A stretch of DNA of 7,057 bases from an uncultured beta proteobacterium (lineage in GTDB: Bacteria > Pseudomonadota > Gammaproteobacteria > Burkholderiales > Burkholderiaceae_C), in NCBI GenBank assembly GCA_903886165.1, contig CAISLL010000200.1:1-7057 (forward strand), written 5' to 3'. Shown here one piece after another: positions 1 through 4,512 of this stretch (position 1 is the stretch's first letter; each line of letters begins with the position of its first letter). The notes beneath the pieces are model-generated. The model was not told where the DNA came from, made no database searches, and was given only the letters and a program-made list of their open reading frames with translations. Made by a program: the position numbers and the translations under genes.

Positions 1-551
1 CCACCCACACGGGCCAGCAGTTTCACCGGCATGGCGTCCAGCACCTCATTGCCCAGCACCACGCCGCGCATGTCGTCCGGCAGCGCGTCCACCCAGCGCA
101 CCTGGTCACCAAACTCGGCCAAGGTGGCCTGCTGGCGGGCCCGCAGGCTGCCCGAAATGTCCACGATGGTATAGCGCGACAAGGCCACCCCTTGCGCTTT
201 CAAGGCCTGCAGGATTTGCAGCGCCAGCGCGCCGGAACCGGCGCCAAATTCCCAGACCTCCCCTGTGCCCGTCACTTCGAGTGCCTGCACCACCTGTTGC
301 GCCAGCGTCCAGCCAAACAGCGGCGAGATTTCCGGGGAGGTCACAAAATCGCTGCCCGCCACCTTGGCACCGTCCTGCACGGTGTAGGGCAAGGCACCAA
401 ATTTGGTGCTGCCATGGGCGTAGTAGCCCAGGCCGGGGGTGTACAGGGCCTGGTCCATGAAGGTGTCGAACCCGATCCAGCCGGTTGCGTCCTGAATCGC
501 CTGTGCAATGCAGCGGGAAAGCTCGCTCGTTAAACTTGGGGGTGTTGTCAT
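1..551 (-). CDS. SAM-dependent methyltransferase, MidA/NDUFAF7 family (C-terminus outside window)
   Basis: The frame is open from an ATG at 551-549 to the window edge and gives the first 183 residues. Family marks are an N-terminal block around residues 27-46 (GFDTFMDQALYTPGLGYY), a GSDFVTSPEISPLFG block at 67-80, the SAM-binding motif EFGAGSGALA at 101-110, an acidic strand end (IVDIS, 129-133) and GNEVLDAMPV at 167-176. These order and match the DUF185/Methyltransf_28 family. The mitochondrial member NDUFAF7 methylates an arginine of a complex I subunit; the substrate of bacterial members is not settled, so none is assigned here. Full-length members have roughly 350-400 residues, so about half is missing. 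The gene is divergent from the SDR gene with only 19 bp between the start codons, so its promoter must overlap that gene's leader or coding sequence. The ribosome binding site is weak. The family call is firm; the start is likely but not certain. Confidence 0.88.
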   Translation of the reverse strand, partial: MTTPPSLTSELSRCIAQAIQDATGWIGFDTFMDQALYTPGLGYYAHGSTKFGALPYTVQDGAKVAGSDFVTSPEISPLFGWTLAQQVVQALEVTGTGEVWEFGAGSGALALQILQALKAQGVALSRYTIVDISGSLRARQQATLAEFGDQVRWVDALPDDMRGVVLGNEVLDAMPVKLLARVG

Positions 552-570
552 AGCCTGGAATTGTCCCCGA

Positions 571-1365
571 ATGTCCCCCCCCACCACCCCACCCTCTGGC
601 GCATCTGCTGGCCAGCGCACCGTGCTGGTCACAGGCGCAGCCAAACGACTGGGGCGCGAGATCGCCCTGACGCTCGCCCGAGCCGGTTGGCGGGTGGCGG
701 TGCACTACCGCGACTCGGTCGAGGACGCTCGCAAAACAGTAGCTGATTGCGTCGGCTTGGCAGGGGCAAGCGCCTCATTTCGTTCAAATTTATCAAATGA
801 AACAGCGGTGCGCGGCCTGCTCCCCAGGGTGATTGAAGAGTTTGGCCCGGTCGACGCCATCGTCAACAGCGCCTCCACTTTCGAGCACGACTCCCCTGAG
901 ACTTTCTGTTTTGCCGCCATGGAAAAACACATGAGGGCCAACGCGGGCGCGGCAATCTTGCTCAGCCAGGCATTGCACACCCACCTGCAGACACGCGAGG
1001 GGGCCACGGGTGTGGTGGTCAACCTGCTGGACCAGAAACTGTGGAACCCGAACCCCGATTTCGTCAGCTACACCTTGTCCAAGGCGGCACTGGAGGCGGC
1101 CAACACCATGCTGGCGCTGGCACTTGCGCCGCGACTGCGGGTGGTCGGGGTGGCACCCGGCCTGACTCTGACCAGCCACATGCTGACGCCGGAAAAATTT
1201 GCAGCGCTGCACAAGCTTGCGCCACTGGGGCATTCATCCACCGCTGCCGACGTGGCGGCCACGGTGGCGTTTGCGCTTGAAAACCAGTCCATCACTGGCA
1301 CCACGCTGCTGGTGGACGGTGGCCAGCACCTGATGAAGTTCGAGCGCGACTTCTCGCTACTCTAA
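571..1365 (+). CDS. SDR family oxidoreductase, pteridine reductase / FolM-like
   Basis: A 264-residue classical-size short-chain dehydrogenase/reductase. The cofactor loop reads TGAAKRLG (21-28), the TGxxxRxG variant typical of pteridine reductases rather than the usual TGxxxGxG. HYR at 45-47 follows strand 2 and suggests NADPH. NSAS is at 99-102. The catalytic set is Asp154, Tyr167 and Lys171 (YTLSK): Asp stands 13 residues before Tyr, where most SDRs have Ser, the spacing I recall for Leishmania PTR1 (Asp181/Tyr194). It ends with the usual PG and VDGGQ segments. It probably reduces dihydropterin or dihydrofolate-type substrates in the cytoplasm; this is inferred from the motifs and the FolB-like gene 29 bp downstream. 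The ATG at 571 was chosen because it begins just before the Rossmann fold; an in-frame ATG at 508 would overlap the divergent methyltransferase gene. Codons for residues 55-78 are unusually AT-rich. Asn73 occupies the place where an Asp (DLS) is common. Confidence 0.9.
   Translation: MSPPTTPPSGASAGQRTVLVTGAAKRLGREIALTLARAGWRVAVHYRDSVEDARKTVADCVGLAGASASFRSNLSNETAVRGLLPRVIEEFGPVDAIVNSASTFEHDSPETFCFAAMEKHMRANAGAAILLSQALHTHLQTREGATGVVVNLLDQKLWNPNPDFVSYTLSKAALEAANTMLALALAPRLRVVGVAPGLTLTSHMLTPEKFAALHKLAPLGHSSTAADVAATVAFALENQSITGTTLLVDGGQHLMKFERDFSLL
733..804 (+). repeat. AT-rich, odd-codon tract inside the SDR gene, possible repeat copy
   Basis: This stretch encodes SDR residues 55-78 with codons rare in the rest of the gene (GTA, TTA, TCA, AAT, ACA, CGT). 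Its layout resembles the reverse complement of 2745-2808. TAGCT is followed by nnTnGCG, then 22 bases, then a C-rich/ATTT block, AAA and TATC. A 5-bp dyad, GCTTG (755-759) and CAAGC (767-771), sits in the middle. From memory, Comamonadaceae genomes carry many short intergenic repeats of this general kind. The frame is kept and the protein length in this region is normal for an SDR, so this is a tentative repeat call. Confidence 0.3.
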
Positions 1366-1394
1366 GCCACTCCCCCATCCATTGACATCACCCC

Positions 1395-1793
1395 ATGACC
1401 TTTGCCACCCTCAGCAGCCACAGCATCGGCCTGCAAACACTCACGCTCACCGGTTTGCGCTTTGATGCAAGTCTGGGCATCCTTGAAGCGGAAAAAATTG
1501 CCCCGCAGCCGATTCAGGTCGATGCTGAACTGAGCCTGGGCCACCAGCCCCTGCTGCCAGCAGATGATGACATCCTGCATGTGCTGGACTATCGCAAGGT
1601 GCGCACCATCATCATTGAAGAATGCACGTCTGCGCATGTCAACCTGCTGGAGACACTGATCGGCAAGCTGGCCAACCGGCTGATGCAGTTGCCCGGCGTG
1701 AAAGGCGTGCGCTTGAAGATTGCCAAGCTGGAAATTTTTGCCGACTGTGAGGTCGCCATCCGTATTGAAACCGGGCAGTGGAACAAGGACTAA
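1395..1793 (+). CDS. folB: Dihydroneopterin aldolase (FolB) or FolX-like epimerase
   Basis: A 132-residue protein with the tunnelling fold of the FolB/FolX family. It aligns without gaps to the start of the S. aureus aldolase as I recall it: [14 protein letters not shown] (20-33) ends in Glu33, the counterpart of catalytic Glu22, and PQPIQVD (37-43) follows. Tyr66 (LDYRKV), Glu86 (NLLETL, the pterin-anchoring Glu) and Lys111 (IAKLE) complete the active-site set. The aldolase converts dihydroneopterin to hydroxymethyl-dihydropterin and glycolaldehyde in folate synthesis, in the cytoplasm. FolX, which epimerises dihydroneopterin triphosphate towards monapterin, has nearly the same residues. With a PTR1/FolM-like reductase directly upstream, FolX cannot be excluded, and the Lys-Leu after the catalytic Lys, where many FolB proteins have Lys-Pro, does not settle it. 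No clear Shine-Dalgarno precedes the ATG, so it may rely on read-through from the SDR gene. It probably forms an operon with the SDR and ttcA genes. Confidence 0.85.
   Translation: MTFATLSSHSIGLQTLTLTGLRFDASLGILEAEKIAPQPIQVDAELSLGHQPLLPADDDILHVLDYRKVRTIIIEECTSAHVNLLETLIGKLANRLMQLPGVKGVRLKIAKLEIFADCEVAIRIETGQWNKD
1785..1789 (+). promoter_or_regulatory. Ribosome binding site of ttcA
   Basis: AAGGA lies 8 bases before the ATG at 1798, within the last codons of the upstream folB gene. It is the best Shine-Dalgarno match of any gene start in the window and fixes the ttcA start in preference to an in-frame upstream ATG at 1720, which lies deep in folB. The placement implies co-transcription and probably coupled translation with folB. 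Confidence 0.65.
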
Positions 1794-1797
1794 AGCC

Positions 1798-2748
1798 ATG
1801 AATTCAATTTGGACAGACACCGAAGCAGTGTTGGACGCACCCGTCGACACCGAGGCAAGCCCCGTCGGCAAAAAAAAGCCAAAAATCGAGCGCGAAATCC
1901 ACAAGCTCGAAAAACGCCTGTGCCGCCAGGTCGGCCAGGCCATCATCGACTTCAACATGATCGAGGAAGGCGACCGCGTCATGGTGTGTGTGAGCGGCGG
2001 CAAGGACAGTTTTGGCCTGCTCGACATTTTGCTGAAGCTGCAAAAGCGCGCGCCAATCAACTTTGACATCATTGCCGTCAACCTGGACCAGAAACAACCC
2101 GGTTTTCCGGCGCACATCCTGCCCGAGTACCTGAGCAAACTCGGCATCGAGTACCACATCGAAACCCAGGACACCTACAGCATCGTCAAAAAGGTGGTGG
2201 CCGAGGGCAAAACGATGTGCAGCCTGTGCAGCCGCCTGCGCCGCGGCATTTTGTACCGCGTGGCGGACGAGCTCAAAATCACCAAGATCGCGCTGGGCCA
2301 CCACCGTGACGACATGCTGCACACCTTCTTCCTGAACATGTTTTTTGCCGGCAAGCTCAAGGGCATGCCGCCCAAGCTGGTAAGCGACGACGGCGGCCAC
2401 GTGGTGATCCGCCCGCTGGCCAACGTGGCCGAAAAAGACCTGATCCGCTGGGCCGAGCACCGCCAGTTTCCGATCATCCCGTGCAGCCTGTGCGGCAGCC
2501 AGGAAAACCTGCAGCGCCAGGAAATCAAACGCATGGTGCACCAGTGGGAGCGCCAGTACCCGGGCCGCACCGAAACCATGTTCACTGCGCTGCAAAACGT
2601 GGTGCCGTCCCATTTGATGGATGTCAAGCGCCACGACTTCAAAGGCATCAAAATCACTGGTGTTGCGGATGAAGAGGGCGACAAGGTGTTTGATGCGGAA
2701 GAATTCCCCTTGCCAGGCTTGGCAGGCGTACAACTGGTGCAGTTTTGA
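1798..2748 (+). CDS. ttcA: tRNA 2-thiocytidine(32) synthetase TtcA
   Basis: A 316-residue member of the TtcA family, close to the E. coli length of about 311. The ATP pyrophosphatase P-loop is SGGKDS at 66-71. The family's two cysteine pairs are both visible: CSLC at 141-144 and CSLC at 229-232. GHHRDD follows the first pair and is also a family mark. TtcA activates C32 of certain tRNAs with ATP and replaces the 2-oxygen with sulfur, using a [4Fe-4S] cluster held by three of these cysteines. It acts in the cytoplasm. The N-terminal 30 residues are acidic then lysine-rich and are less conserved; they include a run of eight A bases (1870-1877) encoding three lysines. The gene follows folB by 4 bp with a good ribosome binding site, so it is probably the last gene of the SDR-folB-ttcA unit. 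No hairpin terminator is visible after the stop. Confidence 0.96.
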   Translation: MNSIWTDTEAVLDAPVDTEASPVGKKKPKIEREIHKLEKRLCRQVGQAIIDFNMIEEGDRVMVCVSGGKDSFGLLDILLKLQKRAPINFDIIAVNLDQKQPGFPAHILPEYLSKLGIEYHIETQDTYSIVKKVVAEGKTMCSLCSRLRRGILYRVADELKITKIALGHHRDDMLHTFFLNMFFAGKLKGMPPKLVSDDGGHVVIRPLANVAEKDLIRWAEHRQFPIIPCSLCGSQENLQRQEIKRMVHQWERQYPGRTETMFTALQNVVPSHLMDVKRHDFKGIKITGVADEEGDKVFDAEEFPLPGLAGVQLVQF

Positions 2749-2808
2749 TATTTATATAAAATTGGCCCCTATCCCTTATGAATAAAGCGCGAGTAGCTAT
2801 ATTTTTTG
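2745..2808 (+). repeat. AT-rich dyad-bearing tract across the ttcA stop and the lipoprotein start, possible dispersed repeat
   Basis: The tract contains the perfect 10-base palindrome TTTATATAAA (2751-2760), then a C-rich piece, then the imperfect dyad CTTAT/ATAAAG around 2775-2787, then GAGTAGCTAT and a T6 run. It is far richer in A and T than its surroundings. Its reverse complement shares the layout of 733-804. It matches my memory of a short repeat common between genes in Comamonadaceae, with a core like GCGCTTAT and AATAAGCGC. The TATAAA at 2755-2760 could also act as a -10 box for the lipoprotein gene, but no good -35 box sits 16-18 bases upstream. Repeat membership is unproven from this window. 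Confidence 0.4.
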
Positions 2809-3377
2809 TCGCATTTTTCGCATTCGCCAGCTTGCTTGCCGGGTGCGCCGGGCCGCGCCTCATCGACACCCAGGTCAACAGCTTTGCGCCGCAAGCTATT
2901 TCATCTGGCGCCATTTACCAGTTTGAGCGCCTGCCATCCCAAATGGCCGACCCCATGGGCCAGGACAAGCTGGAAAAACTGGCGGAGCAGGCCATGGCCA
3001 AGGCCGGATTGAGGCGTCAAAACGGCGCCGCCCTCGCCGTGGTGGTGACCGCCGTGCAGCGTCAGGAAAGCACGCCTTACCAAAGCGGCATCAACATCGG
3101 CTGGGGACTTGGCTGGGCATTTGGCAATGGCAGCATCGGTATCGGCCATCGCGGCCCGTTGTTTCCGGGGATAGGCGCACAACCCAGCTACTGGCGCCAG
3201 GTCAGCCTGATCATGCGCAATGCCGCCGGCCAGGTGGTGTTTGAGAGCCACGCCAGCCACGAGGGTGTCTGGTCTGACAGCGATGCAGTTCTGGGCGCCC
3301 TGTTCGATGCCGCACTGCAGGGATTCCCCAACCCGCCCGGCGGCGTGCGCCGTGTCAACATTGAAATCCCCCGGTGA
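2778..3377 (+). CDS. Outer-membrane lipoprotein, probably DUF4136 domain
   Basis: A 199-residue secreted lipoprotein. The signal peptide has Lys3 and Arg5, a hydrophobic core rich in Phe and Ala (7-19) and the lipobox LAGC with the lipidated Cys23. Ala at the position after Cys argues for sorting to the outer membrane rather than retention in the inner membrane. The mature part has a glycine-rich central stretch (GWGLGWAFGNG, then GIGHRG) and ends with a VNIEIP strand, fitting the general shape of DUF4136 proteins, which have no established role. The domain name is a moderate-confidence recognition. The ATG at 2778 is the only start that preserves the signal peptide, yet it lies within an AT-rich dyad tract and has no clear ribosome binding site. 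The stop overlaps the next gene's start as TGATG, suggesting coupled translation with the histidine phosphatase. Confidence 0.75.
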   Translation: MNKARVAIFFVAFFAFASLLAGCAGPRLIDTQVNSFAPQAISSGAIYQFERLPSQMADPMGQDKLEKLAEQAMAKAGLRRQNGAALAVVVTAVQRQESTPYQSGINIGWGLGWAFGNGSIGIGHRGPLFPGIGAQPSYWRQVSLIMRNAAGQVVFESHASHEGVWSDSDAVLGALFDAALQGFPNPPGGVRRVNIEIPR

Positions 3378-4015
3378 TGCAGGCCACCCGCATCATCGCC
3401 ATCCGCCACGGTGAAACCGCCTGGAACGTCGACACCCGGTTGCAGGGGCAACTCGACATTGCGCTCAACACCAACGGCATCTGGCAAGCCGGGCAGGTGG
3501 CCCGGGCGCTGGCTGGCGAAGTGATTGACGCCATCTATGCCAGTGACCTGCTGCGTGCCTGGCAAACAGCCAACGCCATTGCGCACGCCACCAATGCGCC
3601 GCTGCTGCCCCACCAAGGGCTGCGCGAACGCGGTTTTGGCAGCTTTGAAGGCAAAACCTACGCCGAGATCGAAGCCGAATGGCCAGAGCAGTCCGAGCTT
3701 TGGCGCAAACGTGTGCCTGACTGGGCGCCCCCGGGCGGCGAATCCCTGCTGACCATGCGAGCGCGGGTTGCCAGCACCCTGAACACCCTCGCACAACAAC
3801 ACATCGGTGGTCAAATTGTGCTGGTCGCGCACGGCGGCGTGATGGACATCCTGTACCGGTTGGCCACCAGCCAGGAACTGCAGGCGCCACGCAGCTGGCT
3901 GCTGGGCAACGCCGCCATCAACCGCCTGCTCTGGACGCCCGAAGGTGTCACCCTGGTTGGCTGGGCCGACAGCAACCACCTGGAAAGCACCGGGCTGGAT
4001 GAAGACAGCACCTGA
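3377..4015 (+). CDS. Histidine phosphatase family protein (phosphoglycerate mutase-like)
   Basis: A 212-residue branch-1 histidine phosphatase. The active-site set is complete: RHGET with Arg10 and the phospho-accepting His11, Arg60 (SDLLRAWQTA), the acid Glu84 (LRERGFGSFEG) and the second His152 (VLVAHGG). These enzymes form a phosphohistidine intermediate in the cytoplasm. Members include the GpmB, CobC and broad phosphomonoesterase types, and the motifs do not fix the substrate, so I give no symbol. The region around WAPPGGES (roughly 115-122) is the usual loop before the second catalytic His. The start chosen is the ATG overlapping the lipoprotein stop by one base (TGATG); a GTG three bases upstream is also in frame. 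No strong Shine-Dalgarno is visible, consistent with re-initiation by ribosomes finishing the lipoprotein gene. Confidence 0.92.
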   Translation: MQATRIIAIRHGETAWNVDTRLQGQLDIALNTNGIWQAGQVARALAGEVIDAIYASDLLRAWQTANAIAHATNAPLLPHQGLRERGFGSFEGKTYAEIEAEWPEQSELWRKRVPDWAPPGGESLLTMRARVASTLNTLAQQHIGGQIVLVAHGGVMDILYRLATSQELQAPRSWLLGNAAINRLLWTPEGVTLVGWADSNHLESTGLDEDST

Positions 4016-4090
4016 CGATGTCAGACTGGACCTGGCGCGAGCCAAATCGTCGAGAATTGACGCCAATTCGGACTATTGATTGAATACAAG

Positions 4091-4345
4091 ATGACCACTA
4101 ACGAAACGGCCCTGCGCCCAACCTTGCCCGACCACCTGTCTGCCGATGCACACAGCCCGCACTTTGTCGCCGCTGTGTTCGAACACGATGTGGGCATCCG
4201 GCTCAACGACAAGGAGCGCGGCGATGTCCAGGAATACTGCCTCAGCGAAGGCTGGGTCAAGGTGCCTGCGGGCAAGGCGCGTGACCGCAAGGGCAACCCG
4301 CTGCTGATCAAGCTCAAGGGCAAAGTCGAGGCGTATTACCGATAA
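4091..4345 (+). CDS. DUF3297 family small protein
   Basis: An 84-residue protein that I recognise as DUF3297 from the run VGIRLNDKERGDVQEYCLSE (36-55), then GWVKVPAGKARDRKGNPL and a closing LKGKVEAYYR. Members are about 75-90 residues, soluble and widespread in proteobacteria, with no established function. No signal peptide or membrane segment is seen. The ATG at 4091 was preferred to an in-frame TTG at 4076 because similar proteins begin with a short variable tail and then a DRLS/DHLS-like motif (DHLSAD, 14-19). It lies 75 bp after the phosphatase stop. That gap holds a 6-bp inverted repeat, GAATTG (4054-4059) and CAATTC (4064-4069), with a 4-base loop and no T run, so it is not a convincing terminator. 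Whether it shares the upstream transcript is open. Confidence 0.88.
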   Translation: MTTNETALRPTLPDHLSADAHSPHFVAAVFEHDVGIRLNDKERGDVQEYCLSEGWVKVPAGKARDRKGNPLLIKLKGKVEAYYR

Positions 4346-4511
4346 TTCCGTTTCCAAATCATTTGTGTCTAGGCGCGAAGCCGCAGGCAGTGCAGCTGAA
4401 ACAGCTGGACGACGCCCACTGCGTACATCGGCCGGTTGCAGGCACCCTGAAACCTTGTGGGGATGTAGCACTTGTAAACGCTCGGCGTGTTGGCGGGCCT
4501 AAACTCCCGCC
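4346..4511 (+). other. Intergenic leader between the DUF3297 and PBP genes
   Basis: These 166 bp contain no supportable gene on either strand. They hold a nested dyad (4387-4422) and a hairpin abutting the PBP start codon (4491-4512). I could not find a convincing -35/-10 pair: TTGTGG (4455-4460) and TTGTAA (4472-4477) lack a -10 box at 16-18 bases. No rho-independent terminator with a T run follows the DUF3297 gene. Confidence 0.6.
4387..4422 (+). repeat. Nested inverted repeat in the PBP leader region
   Basis: GCAGTG (4387-4392) pairs with CACTGC (4417-4422). Inside it CAGCTG (4393-4398) and CAGCTG (4402-4407) are separated by AAA, each copy being self-complementary and both able to pair with each other. 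The outer and inner stems are contiguous on the left and separated by 9 bases (4408-4416) on the right. It could be a structured RNA leader, a DNA site bound by a dimer, or a piece of a dispersed repeat. Nothing in the sequence alone decides between these. Confidence 0.5.
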
Positions 4512-4512
4512 A
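4491..4512 (+). promoter_or_regulatory. Hairpin abutting the PBP start codon
   Basis: TGGCGGG (4491-4497) is perfectly complementary to CCCGCCA (4506-4512), with an 8-base loop. The 3' arm includes the A of the ATG at 4512. The space where a Shine-Dalgarno should lie is occupied by the 3' arm and loop, and no purine-rich site is seen there. If formed in the mRNA it would limit access to the start codon. This is read from sequence only; no folding energy was computed. Confidence 0.4.

Noticed and set aside
508..570. Upstream in-frame ATG extending the SDR by 21 residues.
   Set aside because: The extension would overlap the divergent methyltransferase gene by 44 bp and add residues not expected before the Rossmann strand.
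106..705. A leftward 199-codon frame overlapping the methyltransferase and SDR starts.
   Set aside because: It lies in a different frame from the MidA-type protein, which runs 1-551 with clear family blocks; the product is low-complexity Gly/Arg/His.
1382..1387. A perfect TTGACA before folB, as a possible -35 box.
   Set aside because: There is no -10-like hexamer 16-18 bases downstream, and that position is already inside folB coding sequence.
1362..2174. A 270-codon leftward open frame across folB and the start of ttcA.
   Set aside because: It overlaps two clearly identified genes and its product is Ser/Met-rich in one half and Gln/Asp-rich in the other, with no family resemblance.
1804..2733. 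A 309-codon open frame antisense to ttcA.
   Set aside because: It mirrors the third codon positions of a GC-rich real gene, gives a His/Ala/Val-rich protein with no recognisable motif, and ttcA on the other strand has all its family motifs.
3188..4066. A 292-codon leftward open frame opposite the histidine phosphatase.
   Set aside because: Complementary shadow of a gene with a complete catalytic set; no motif or start signal of its own.
4076..4090. TTG start extending the DUF3297 protein by five residues.
   Set aside because: The ATG at 4091 is closer to the conserved core in the usual way, and the extension has no family support.
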